This document shows, piece by piece, positions 10,130 through 21,100 of a stretch of DNA of 64,000 nucleotides. Within the stretch, counting starts at the first letter, position 1. Each line of letters begins with the position of its first letter. The translations under genes were made by a program, and so were the position numbers. The notes under the pieces were generated by a model. That model was not told the origin of the DNA, did no database searches, and worked only from the letters and a program-made list of their open reading frames with translations. The stretch comes from Capniomyces stellatus (taxonomy: Eukaryota; Kickxellomycota; Harpellomycetes; Harpellales; Legeriomycetaceae), in assembly GCA_001661515.1 (NCBI GenBank), contig LUVW01000037.1, forward strand, positions 18,958 through 82,957, read 5' to 3'.

Positions 10130-13100
10130 TCATGCCGAGTTTAGAAGAGTGTTGAAGCAGGAGATAACAGAGCTATACTGTGCTGATAAAGATTCGGGAT
10201 CGTTTGACCAAAAAGTATCAAGCAAAATAGAATTCAGCTGATCCACATCGTCGCAGTCTGCAGATAAGTCGTCGAACACGAGGGATGAGTAGTTGAAGAG
10301 ACATTCGGCAGTGAATTGTCGGAGGATGGGGTAGTTTGGCAAAATCAAGTAGGGTAGCTTGTCAAGTATGTGTGTTTTGGACAAATCGGGGAGGTTGGGG
10401 AAGAGGTATGCGCAAGAGTCAACGGTTATCTGCAAGGCAAGCTTGGTGACATTGAGTTTATATGACAGGTTTGAGCTGTTCGAGTTTGGGTTATGGAGGG
10501 CTAAGATTTTTGAGGTGCTAGCCAGAAGGTCGGGGGTGCAGGATTCGAGGTCGAGGTTGGATGTGATAAAATAGTGGATTGACTTGAGGGTAGGGAGAAG
10601 AAATCGTTTGTTGTATGCCGTGGTTTGGAACGAGTTGTCCAGAACCTTCATTACCAGATGCAGCTTTGACGGGTTGAGGTCAAAGTAGTCAAACAGTGGG
10701 ACTATTGACTTGAGCCTTAGTGTTTCAGAAATACCACCAGCAGTATAAAGGAACGATTTCAAAAAGTGCAGAATGTGTGAGCTTGGCGTAACAGAGATAA
10801 TGGGGGTAAGTTGGGCAAATATAAGGGTTGAGCTGAAGTCCATGCTGTTGGTGTCAATTAAGCTGGATAGCTGGGAGATCAGATGAGTTGATTGTGGAAA
10901 TGTTTGCAGGCTCAGTTTGTGCTTGCAGGAGATTATGCGGTCCAGCAGAGCAGCGGACTTGGCGCGGAGTTTAGAGATCGGTGCCACAAGAAACGGCAAG
11001 GCACTTTGGACCAAACCAACAACCAAAGCATCGAAGCTTGGATTGCACTCGTTTTGGACGAGAAGTGTGTACAATGGAGCCAACGAATCAAGAGTTTGCG
11101 AGCGCACCCAACTACCAACATCGCCGCGGTGATCGGCTTTGTAGTTCATTAAACCAAAGGACTTTAAGCTGCTGACCAAGCCCGTGCAGATACCAAGGTC
11201 TAGCGTGTCTAAATAGCCCAAAAGCTGCGTAATCGCAATTGAGGCGTGTAACTGGTGCTCAATAGGCGACTTGAAGTCCCTAACAACCCCAACCAAATAG
11301 TCAACAGCACCAACAAACAGATTTCTGTCAGCTGAATAGCCAAAGCACTGAATCACCAAAAAGTGTTTGTTGGCTTTCAGCTCCTCAAGCAGAGCCGGCG
11401 CATCCACAACGGCTGGGTTGTTGATGTAAGGCCTCACAAACTGTGCAAAGTGTGTTGCAGAAACTATATTCAGTTCGTTTTTGCTGATTGCAGCACCCAC
11501 CAAAAACACATTTTTCCACATATCAAACACATCTTTGCTGGTGATTTCGCCCCCCTCAAACGACGCCGTTAGCCTGACCAGCGCGTCAACCGTGTACTCG
11601 TTTCCATACCCATAGACAAACCGCTCGTTTACGTGCTGCGGCAGTCCCAAAACAAACTCACTGACCCCAACCAGTCGGACCAGCTTGGATATCCCCAGTA
11701 TGCTCCCGTGCCTCATGTACCCCTCGCTGCAGTTGGCCTTTCCCTCCATCCGGCTACAGTAGTACTTTGCCCTTTCTGCACCCAGCCACTCCACAACAGC
11801 CTCAATCGCCTCAACCGCCATCGCCCGGCACTTGTCGTCCCAATGGTAAATTGCCCTTCCAAACAGATACTCAACAACCACATCCCTGTACTTTTCCAGC
11901 TGCATCACCTGCCCCACAAGCACCTTCACCACCCGCGAGTTCCCCACCGAGTAGAAATCAATTATCCGCAGCGCCTCAAGTCCGTTAGCAAACCTCCCCT
12001 TCCGCCCCACATGTTCCTGAAACGCCGCGCTGCATGCCCGTCTCACATAAACCTCCCGATCAAACATCGCCGTTATTGCCAGCTCGTATTCCAACCCCTC
12101 CACCTGCACCTGGCTCCTTGCTAATGTCCACGCCAAGTAACTCGATCCGTCCCTCACATTTCCACCAACACTGTTGTTCCCCCTAACTATCTCATACCCC
12201 AATCCCAGCTTTATTATCTTTTGTATTATTTCCCCGTACTTTTCCTGGCTTCTTATCACCTTGAGCCTCACCAGTTCTGCTATGCTTAAAACCCCACCAT
12301 GCCAGTTGTACTCGTTGGTTAGGCTATAATCCACTATTTCCGCCCGTGACTCGTTTGTCTTTACCAGCTCCATTTCAAACTGCTCGATTATCTTCTTTAT
12401 TATCTCCCCAACCACATTCTCGTTCCTTATATTCCGCACCATTTCCGTCAAATTCTTTACTCCACTCCACCGAACATTTGTATTCCTATCTCTTATCGAC
12501 TCCAGCATATATGCCACCACCATCTCCGCTCGATACACCTGCTCCTCCTCAATCACACTTCTCTTGACAATCAGCTGCCCTATCCTCCCCATCACTTTTA
12601 CCTCCGTCTTATCCTTGTATCTGTTCTTGCACTTACTCGTGCTATCCTCGCCATTTCGACTACTGGCGCTCGTTTTCTCAAAAATCAACCCCACAATCCC
12701 TTCCAAACTGCCCACACCCTCACTCCCAACAATCCTAACTATATGGCTCGCTAGTCTCACCAGGTTCTTCATCCTTATCGCACCACTCCCACTGTCGCTG
12801 CCTGCCTTGTTGCTGTACTCTTTTAGTATCAACCCAACCACCATTTCATAGTACTTTTCTTTAAAATCTGCCCTGTTGATTAGCCGCGCAAGCATCAAAC
12901 TGCCTGCCTCACTCTCAACGCCCACCTTCAAAACACTCTGCAGTCCCAGAACCACCCACTTCTCCTTCAGATCATGTTCTCTTCCCAACCTTATCCCGTA
13001 CCCCTCTTCAACCCTCTTTATCATTTCTTCCTGCTCGCTTATCGTATCCTTTGCACAATCCAATGCTCCCGCATTTACTCTGTTGTCAAGAATGTTCATA

Positions 13101-13768
13101 TCAAATGGCACCAACGCCAACAGCCCCAGCCACCGCAAGCACACATGACTCACCTCCCAATTGTTCCCCCCCATTTTCCCCTCAACCCTACTCTCCCCCA
13201 TCTGATAATTTGTGTAATTTATCATCGCCTCAACCAACTCCACCTTGCTACTAAACATCTTTGTAACCGTCTTTATCCCTCTGACCTTACCCAAAGCTTC
13301 AACCAACTTGAACACCGCATCGTATTTTCCTCCCTCGCGTTCTCTTTCCTTTTCGCCACTGACCGTGTCCCAGTGTGTTATATAACCTTCTATCTTTTCT
13401 ACCAACACTCCGATCATCCTTCCAATGTCCTTGTCTAGCAATGTCGGGTTTTCTTGGTACCTCTCCGCTATCCCAATCATTTTTTTAACAAGCCCCTCCT
13501 CTCGCCTTATTTCTTCCACATCCTGATCCATACTCTGCTCGACTCCAGTCCCCTCCATTATCTCGTCTTTATTTTTGTCTTCATGCTCGCCCTTTGCAAA
13601 CTTTCCCAACCTCCCTTTAAACAATTCCTCGCATAATTCAAAATACTCTTCCCGTTCCACAAAGCCCTCTTTGTTTTCTACCACTGTTCTTCTACACTCT
13701 TCGACATCATTTTCGTTGGCTACTACTCTTTCTTCACTATCTTCTATTTCTGGATTTAATTGCCCCAT
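10130..13768 (-). CDS. TBCD: Tubulin-folding cofactor D (TBCD / yeast Cin1 / fission yeast Alp1)
   Basis: Single-exon gene of 1212 residues, close to the roughly 1200 of human TBCD. Cofactor D binds beta-tubulin and, with cofactors C and E, assembles and disassembles alpha/beta-tubulin dimers. The whole protein reads as helical HEAT/ARM-type repeats. The most diagnostic block is VYVRRACSAAFQEHVGRKG, followed by FANGLEALRIIDFYSVGNSR and then IYHWDDKCRAMAVEAIEAV; this is the conserved TBCD core. The N-terminal 120 residues are strongly charged (Glu/Lys), less conserved and include the start MGQLNPEIEDSEER. The C-terminal third is Leu/Ser-rich with family-like spacing. The first two thirds of the mRNA are very purine-rich, so the plus strand here reads as C/T-rich and gives several long but meaningless antisense ORFs. 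Confidence 0.9.
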   Translation of the reverse strand: MGQLNPEIEDSEERVVANENDVEECRRTVVENKEGFVEREEYFELCEELFKGRLGKFAKGEHEDKNKDEIMEGTGVEQSMDQDVEEIRREEGLVKKMIGIAERYQENPTLLDKDIGRMIGVLVEKIEGYITHWDTVSGEKEREREGGKYDAVFKLVEALGKVRGIKTVTKMFSSKVELVEAMINYTNYQMGESRVEGKMGGNNWEVSHVCLRWLGLLALVPFDMNILDNRVNAGALDCAKDTISEQEEMIKRVEEGYGIRLGREHDLKEKWVVLGLQSVLKVGVESEAGSLMLARLINRADFKEKYYEMVVGLILKEYSNKAGSDSGSGAIRMKNLVRLASHIVRIVGSEGVGSLEGIVGLIFEKTSASSRNGEDSTSKCKNRYKDKTEVKVMGRIGQLIVKRSVIEEEQVYRAEMVVAYMLESIRDRNTNVRWSGVKNLTEMVRNIRNENVVGEIIKKIIEQFEMELVKTNESRAEIVDYSLTNEYNWHGGVLSIAELVRLKVIRSQEKYGEIIQKIIKLGLGYEIVRGNNSVGGNVRDGSSYLAWTLARSQVQVEGLEYELAITAMFDREVYVRRACSAAFQEHVGRKGRFANGLEALRIIDFYSVGNSRVVKVLVGQVMQLEKYRDVVVEYLFGRAIYHWDDKCRAMAVEAIEAVVEWLGAERAKYYCSRMEGKANCSEGYMRHGSILGISKLVRLVGVSEFVLGLPQHVNERFVYGYGNEYTVDALVRLTASFEGGEITSKDVFDMWKNVFLVGAAISKNELNIVSATHFAQFVRPYINNPAVVDAPALLEELKANKHFLVIQCFGYSADRNLFVGAVDYLVGVVRDFKSPIEHQLHASIAITQLLGYLDTLDLGICTGLVSSLKSFGLMNYKADHRGDVGSWVRSQTLDSLAPLYTLLVQNECNPSFDALVVGLVQSALPFLVAPISKLRAKSAALLDRIISCKHKLSLQTFPQSTHLISQLSSLIDTNSMDFSSTLIFAQLTPIISVTPSSHILHFLKSFLYTAGGISETLRLKSIVPLFDYFDLNPSKLHLVMKVLDNSFQTTAYNKRFLLPTLKSIHYFITSNLDLESCTPDLLASTSKILALHNPNSNSSNLSYKLNVTKLALQITVDSCAYLFPNLPDLSKTHILDKLPYLILPNYPILRQFTAECLFNYSSLVFDDLSADCDDVDQLNSILLDTFWSNDPESLSAQYSSVISCFNTLLNSA

Positions 13769-14137
13769 TCTCTATTGCTTTATTATTCTTTTGTTATATT
13801 CAATTCCACCACATTCTAGTTTATCATTGTTACTGTTATCGCGTCTCTTTATTCCGTTTTTCATTCCAAAATTCTACTACTGTTTACCATTTTGTTCCAA
13901 TATCCTTTTTTATAGGTTTTTTTTACACACCAATACTTTGGGTTTTGATTCGGTTTATTCTAAAATAAACTATTTCTGTTTATTTATTTTATATCGAATA
14001 TAACCAATTATTTTGTCCAATTGCTTTTGATTTTGATTTCTTGGTTATAATTTGCTTTGTTTCGTTTTATTAAAGACAAGACTCTGAAATAAAATATCAA
14101 AGTAACAGTGGTTCATCCATCAATTTTTGTTTGGCAC

Positions 14138-14168
<31 letters not shown>

Positions 14169-14171
14169 TAC
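14138..14171. repeat. ACACAT hexanucleotide microsatellite
   Basis: About six head-to-tail copies of a six-base ACACAT/CACATA unit in the spacer right of the TBCD start. Confidence 0.9.
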
Positions 14172-14588
14172 CGATAATCAACCAATCATGTAATACATTA
14201 ATTTACAAAGCCCATATTCTCCTCAGACTACTTATTAGCTAGGATGTTTGCATTACCAAGCACAGCCAAATCTTGAATACTTTGCAATGTATCTACAAAA
14301 ATCAAATCCCATTCTCGCTGTTGCCTTTTAAACCAGAAGTTTGTAATGCGATATACTCTGGTTCAAGATTAACTCTTTATCAAGGTGACCGCTACATCAC
14401 CCATAACATGGTTTCATCAGTGTGTTTGAAGAGGATAAGACAGTTCAGTCCACATAGTATGTACCAAAAACTTTGTTCATTCCATAATATCGGCGTAGTT
14501 TATTGAAAAGTGTTGTGTTTATTGTGCCCAGGCGTGAACTCTTTAGATTTTATTCAGTCCTGTTGCTTTAACTTTGAATTATTGTAAA

Positions 14589-14852
14589 ATGGATAATAAG
14601 TCGCAATTTACCAGCAATACTCAGAAAAGAAGGTGCATGGCAGCAATAGAAAATGGCAGCAAAAGATGTGTAGTAAAATATTGTCCCATCCCTATAAGAA
14701 TAAACAGATGTACAAAGGCTATGCGTCAATGCAATGATGGTAGACGCTCTACTGAAAGATTCAAACGAAGTTGCAGCGAATTGAGCACAAAGAATAAGTG
14801 TAAAGTAGCAAGGAAGTCCGGTCGTAAAAGATACACCGAAAGATATTGTTAA
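14589..14852 (+). CDS. Possible small, basic, cysteine-rich protein
   Basis: An 87-residue ORF from the ATG at 14589, with an in-frame stop upstream at 14544. It has eight cysteines with spacing C-x10-C-x4-C-x8-C-x6-C-x13-C-x8-C-x15-C, the last being the C-terminal residue. Lys and Arg make up over a quarter of the sequence, so it is strongly basic. An even number of Cys and high charge suggest either a disulfide-rich extracellular protein or a protamine-like DNA-binding one. There is no signal peptide in the ORF itself, though an upstream exon supplying one cannot be excluded. I recognise no family. It stands alone in a 4-kb gene-poor stretch, and a 19-bp tandem repeat follows about 60 bp downstream. 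It could be chance; the compositional bias is the main argument for a real gene. Confidence 0.35.
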   Translation: MDNKSQFTSNTQKRRCMAAIENGSKRCVVKYCPIPIRINRCTKAMRQCNDGRRSTERFKRSCSELSTKNKCKVARKSGRKRYTERYC

Positions 14853-14901
14853 ACCAATGCTTTTTTAATTCTTTTTTTAAATGCCTGTATTACAAGTTGG
14901 T

Positions 14902-15050
14902 TCATAACATATTGCTGTTTTCATAATATACTGCTGTTTTCATAATATACTGCTGTTTTCATAATATACTGCTGTTTTCATAATATACTGCTGTTTTCAT
15001 AATAAATTGTTGATTTCATTATAATTGTTGATTTCATAACATATCGAACC
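14902..15050. repeat. 19-bp tandem repeat
   Basis: About six near-identical copies of a 19-base unit, cataatatactgctgtttt, followed by two diverged copies (tgttgatttcat). It lies just 3' of the small cysteine-rich ORF. Confidence 0.9.
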
Positions 15051-18000
15051 TTAATTATAGCCAAGTTCAACCAAGTTTGGCATCAATTTAACATTTGCTA
15101 ATTATATTTGATTAAGATATGGGTAGACCCTTTGGGCGTATCTATATCACCTTTATTCTTTGATGGCTCTAGACAGTATTTAGCAAAGATTCAAATATCT
15201 CCGAGTGCAATGGAGAAAAAGGAACAATTTAGGATAACAGCTATTTGTAATTTTTTCAAAGTTTGAGACTCGCTTATTTTTTTTTTGGGTACTGTATGTT
15301 ATGATGCTAAGTTTAACGAGTCTTGCTGCGAGTTTATAAATACGTATTGGGGGATGTTTTTCATGTTTTTACTTTGTTGGTCATATAAATAGCAAGGATA
15401 ATGCTGTACTAGATATTATATAACAGTAGAGCGTTTATTCTTACACCAGCTATAAAGATCGATATCTCGTTATCAGTTACAATAGGCCAAGTCACTCCTT
15501 TTTCTCCGCAGAAAAATTTGGAGAGATACAAAAACTATCACTTGTTCTAATGTTGACTCAGTTTGTTAAATCATTCGTGAACGCTATTCGGATTTTTTGA
15601 TTGTGGGGAAGATGAGGAGACAGAAAATAGCTAGCACATTTGGAAAATTGTGCGTTATCAAAATTAAAATGGTCTTAATCGAGTAAAAAAAAAAAGCAAA
15701 AGTAAAGATGACTTGGAGTTTGTGGATAAATGCGACATTGCAATAAGAAAGAAACACGCAACCTTGTACATATATTAATAGCTGTCGTGTAGTTTATATT
15801 TGAGTGCAAATAGTTGATAACAGACTTTTTTTTATACATTTTACACACTGCAAAATGTATAGCAAATGGTCCTAAATGCCTAAATTTGTATTTTGTATGT
15901 ATCTGTTTGCTTGGTTGATGTATATAACCAACTATAGTAAATTAGATGCCATTTACATTTATAAATTCCTTGCGAGCGAGTTGGAGAGTCAACAAGTATC
16001 ATGTTAGAATGCATCATACAACAATACTAAAGTATGTCTGACACACTCATACGCTTGAGAACCAGTAAATAAGAAGCTTGAGTTTTGTTGCAATGTAGTT
16101 ATTTTACTAAAATTCCAACTATGTAGCGCCAAGTTTCAGTTTCGATTTGTTTGTTGTTATTTTTCTTCAAGAAAAAAAAAGGGGGAGGGGAGCATACCAA
16201 TTGGTATATTTATTGGGCTTTCCAAGTAAAGACCGCAAGTTAAAGAGTTAGGACTAGAACATAGGCCAGAGGGAAAGGTAGAAAGCAAACTAAACAAAAG
16301 GCTCAGAGGAACACGGTCCGAATGTATAAATTTCGACAAGCAAAAGTATATTTGCAAAACAAACTATTAATTTTAGAGGCTCACAATGCCAATTATCCAT
16401 ATTGTACGTGTATAGTTTTAATACTTTGTTAGCTAATCAACATCGCTTATAGTTTTAAATCCTTATAATGGCCTTATTATAATCTGATGTTGTTCCGTTC
16501 TTCACTAACCCCGCTTGATCTAACGACTTAAACCCAGTCAAGTGGAAGCATTTATTCAATTTCGTAAGACCAACCCTGGTTTATATAAACCCTTTTATTA
16601 AAAAAAGGTAGCACCTTTAAAAATAGTTTCTGAATGAAGAAACAAAAAACAAAACAACACCAAACAGAACAAAAAGCAAAGTAAACAGCGTAAGTTGGAT
16701 TCAACTTATTGGGCCACAAGATAAGTTTAAAAATGACAACATTGCAATTCGGCCAAGTCTTTTTTTTTTTTTTTTTTTTTTAAAAAAAAANTTTTTTTTT
16801 TTTTTTTTTTTTTTTAATACCAAAGGTGCCATTCAAAGAATGCAAATTCTACATTGTTAACGAGTTGCAGAAATAGTGTAGACATAAATAGTATATACAT
16901 GTATTTATAAGTATTTATAAATCGATCTCAGACACACTTAAAACATCAGTAGCACATACCGTACTGTTACACTCACAAAACTTGATAGGAGATAAAGTAG
17001 ATTTGGGTTTTAAACACAAACACTGCTGATTAGATTCACAGACAGTAATACATAAATATACTTTTATATACCAAAACAGCTATCGGGTTGATAGTCAACA
17101 GCAAACATTAAATAGTACGCAGTTGCTACTTAACACTTTTAACTTCAAAGTCCTAATTAAAGACAGCAGTCCAACAGCTTAAGTTTTAATCACACAAGCT
17201 ATTACACAGGAAGGTCAGATACATAAACGGCAGTAGAATTGGTATAATACATAGGTACATAGCCTTCTTAAGCAAAAATACAGACATATATTTCAATAGT
17301 AAGAAAAGAGGATACAAACGAAACCCGATAAATCGACACTACTAAGCTAGTCTGAAGTTTCTGATTCTCTCTCCTCCCCTCCCCCAAAGTGCCACCGTAT
17401 ATAATATAGCCGGTAATTAGTTGTATATTTTGCAATAAGCTTACTAAGCTTGGCCGAAACGTTGTTAGGAAAGTTTCAGAAACATAGGTAAGCTATATAT
17501 TTCAAAAGCCTAAGCACCAAACTATAAACTGTATCGTCTTATCAAGAGCAGCTTGTGTCGCAGCATTTAAATTAAACCGGAGCTAAAAAAGTGAAGAAAG
17601 AGATATCAGACCTACACCATTTAAATAGCGTCTGCATCAAAAATACACAAAAGCTGTTGGTTATTTGCTAGAAAATAGAATAAACCAAATGTAAAATCCG
17701 AAGGCTGAACGTTAAAAAATAATGAATGTATTCATAATTAATCACACACACTAGTGTAGAGCATATACAGTATTCGAGCTGGTTGCAAATAGAATCATGA
17801 CAAGCTTATAAAGAACAAAATATAAATAGAACACTGTATTTGCAAATATATTTGAAAGATGTTCTACTCGTAGTTCCTAATTTTGTGCTGTCAAATGAAA
17901 TCAGTCTTTCTTTTTTTTATTTAAAGAGAAAAAAGAGGCCAAAATAATCAAACCAAATTGATAGTCAACAATGTGCATCGAAAGCAATTTACTTTAATTT

Positions 18001-18118
18001 CAGTCCGTTTATAAAGCTTGCCTATAAATCAAAGATGTAAAAGTGTACAAACCCGCAATAAGTTGGATGGATTGAATATTAACAAATATATATTAACGCC
18101 AAAAAATAATCGAGTTAG
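15051..18118. other. Gene-poor AT-rich region upstream of the kinase gene
   Basis: Three kilobases without a credible exon. It contains a T-run/A-run/N/T-run junction at 16761-16815, where the single N at 16791 marks uncertain assembly. It also has C/T-rich and pyrimidine tracts at about 17360-17395. The last several hundred bases presumably include the promoter and 5' leader of the Kin1-like gene. No RNA gene recognised. Confidence 0.5.
16761..16815. other. Homopolymer junction with one ambiguous base
   Basis: About 21 T, then 9 A, one N (16791), then about 24 T. This is a likely assembly or sequencing artefact, or a collapsed inverted homopolymer. Confidence 0.8.
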
Positions 18119-21100
18119 ATGCTAAGAGGATCAGATAAACAGGAATTCGACAGGCATGATTCTAGAGTATTGGACGCCAACGCTAACTCTGCCAAAGATA
18201 TAGTACCAGCGCGGCTTCCAAAGAGAGATGAAACTTTGTCAAAGATAATTTTAACTGGTGATAGTGGCCTAAAAAATCAAACCGAACGGGAGTTTGGGCA
18301 GGAGTTTGAGCAGGAGTTTGGACGGGAGTTGAGGATTGCTCGTCACAGCGATGGCCCTAAAGAGTTAAATAAGGATACATCAGGTCCAAATTTTCTAAAA
18401 GTAATTCAAGAAGGTATGTATGCAAAAATTACACCGGGCTGTATAGACAGCGGTAACAGTGAAGGGGGGGTTGGTTTACAAGCAGGTGGTACAATTAAAT
18501 GCTATAATCTAAAGCTTAGCATCAAAGGTAGTAACAAAAATAATATTGACTTGGGTATAGTAAAAGGGCTAGCTACTTTGCAAAAGCAGGATTGTGAGAT
18601 AGAGGATATAAGCTTAAGCATCAATAAAAATGGCAATAAGCGGTGGTATGCAAACGGAGGTAGCCATAAAAACTGCAAGGATATGGATGCCAAAGTCGCG
18701 AATTTACCAAATCGCCAAAGTCGTAAAGAATCGACAGACTGTAAAATTGATGAATATAGCTCTTTTGGCTTTATAAGCGGCGACAGCAAACATGACGGTG
18801 ACAAGAGATTTCTGGGTAAAAGCAAAAAAGAATGTTTAGAAAGGGAGCAAAGGACGGGAATTATACATATTACAAATACAGATATTGCTAGTGGGCGTAG
18901 GCTAGTAGAGCCGAGCACAGGAATAAAGTCGACCATAGTCAGCGATTGCAATAAAAATGCACCGTATTTTATGCTAGAGGTTTTTGATAGTCAAATAGAG
19001 AATATTGGTACACTAACAGACACAAATAAGAGCAAAAGGAAAGATGATGGAATTCAAAGTAGAATGGACGAAGATGATGTAAATACTTATGAGAGATTTG
19101 AGCTGGCACATTCTAAAAATATTGGGGCCAGCCTGCGTAGTTCCAAGCTTAAAGAAGTGAAGGTCGTTGGCGCAAAACTAAACTCGATAGTTCGAGAAAG
19201 CGGAAGAAATGAGTCGGAAAAAATAGCACCAAAGCCTCTAAGAAAGCTTTCAATACTTACAAAAAACTACCACGGCATAGACTTTAAAAGAAACACTTTA
19301 AATGCACAGCCTGGAAATTTGGATTCAAATAGGATACGAATTAATAAGCTTGTGGAACATAGAGAGGATAAATCCAGCGAACAAGGCAAAGCCGCTAAGA
19401 CGGGCAACCAAGCCAACCTGAGGTCTAGCGAGCATGGTGTAAAAAGATGTGTGGATCAAGACGAAGTTGTGAGTAGCAAACACGAATCCTCACCAAGGAA
19501 CGACGGGAAAAAAAGAGTTCTTTATAACAAAGATCTATTCCGGTTCTCGGGATCACCAAATCAGAGGCCCCGTAATTTAAGTGTAAATAGGGGAAGAAAC
19601 ACCAACGCCACTTTTTTACCAGGAGATGCTCCTGTAAATAAGTCGCTAAATAAATTTTTAGATAGACGCAAAGAGGATTCTGACAATGAAAAATCAGTGA
19701 AACGAATGTATGCAGTCAAAAAAGAGATGGTTGGTGTTGAAGCAGATAGGCTAAAATCAACAAAGCCCGGTGATGTGGATGAAAATATGGCAGCGGGTGG
19801 CAAAAACAAGCAATACTACGAAGACCATGAGATAAGGCATGCGTTAATTTTGAAAGCAACGCAAAGGAGCGCAATTAACCAGAGGGACAATGAGGCTAAT
19901 GTCCAAAGCCCAGAGATGAGAGAGTTGGATAAATACACAAATCTGACAGGAGTAAGAATCATGGAAAACAGATTCAATGACGAACAATTTTCAAAAATAA
20001 AAAAAACAAAGAGCATCAAGCTAAAAAAGAACAATGAAAACGATTTGGCGCAAAACACAGATAGATTCAGTATTATTGGTGATCCAGAGAGGAATATTGC
20101 CAAAAACATGGCAAACAACCAGATAAATATAAGCAGAATCAGGGGTTGTAGGAATATCACAAGAGAAGCAGGCGCAATCCAGTTCCAGCACAACAGCAAA
20201 AAACTGTCGGCGAACATACCAGAAGGTATTGCTATTTACAATTTAGATGCTAAAAAGGGTAATGGCAATACTGATGCAGAAACAAAGTCATTGCGCAAAA
20301 AAGAAAAAAAGATAAATACAAAAAATGATGCTCAAAACAAATGTGAGCTAAATAATGCTGAAGCTGATCAAGGTTCGGATTATTTAGGATTGTTGGATTC
20401 AAATGTTAAAACTGATGGTAAAGTGAGCTGCACAGTTAGTTTAAACAGTGTGGGTGTAAAAGAGTTTCTGTTCAACACGCCATTGGGCGAATACAAACCA
20501 ATAAAGAGTTTGGGCAAGGGGAGCTACGGGAAAGTGAAGCTAATGAGAAATACGCTAACTCAACAGGTGTTTGCTGTGAAGATAATTGAACGATTTCCAA
20601 TACATAAACAATCTCGCGACCACCCAGATAGCAGAAGGGCAAGGATTCTGGACCGCAGGGTTCTAAGGGAAGCCAACCTTAGCATAATACTTGGAAAGTT
20701 CAACCCGCATATTGTTCCATTGTATGATTTCCGGATGACACAAACACACTTCTACCTGTTCTACGAACACGTAAATGGTCCAACTTTGGCCGAGAGGATA
20801 GGCGAAAAAGGGATTAGTGAAGAGGAGGCCAGATATCTATTTAAACCGCTGGTTGAAACTATTGGTCTTTGTCACAAATATTCAATTGTTCATCGCGACA
20901 TCAAGCTGGAGAATATATTGATAGATTACTCGGCCTCAAACAACATTTATACACCCAAGACAAACAGGTAAATTTAAACATTTAATATTGATCTTATAAA
21001 CGTCGGTGTCGGTGTCGGTGTCGGTGTTGAAGTTGATGTCGGTGTTGAAGTTGATGTTGAAGTTGATGTTGAAGTTGATGTTGATGTTGATGTTGATGTT

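Noticed and set aside
11633..13438. Several plus-strand Pro/Ser/His-rich ORFs
   Set aside because: Antisense of the purine-rich TBCD coding sequence, which has clear family motifs in the other strand.
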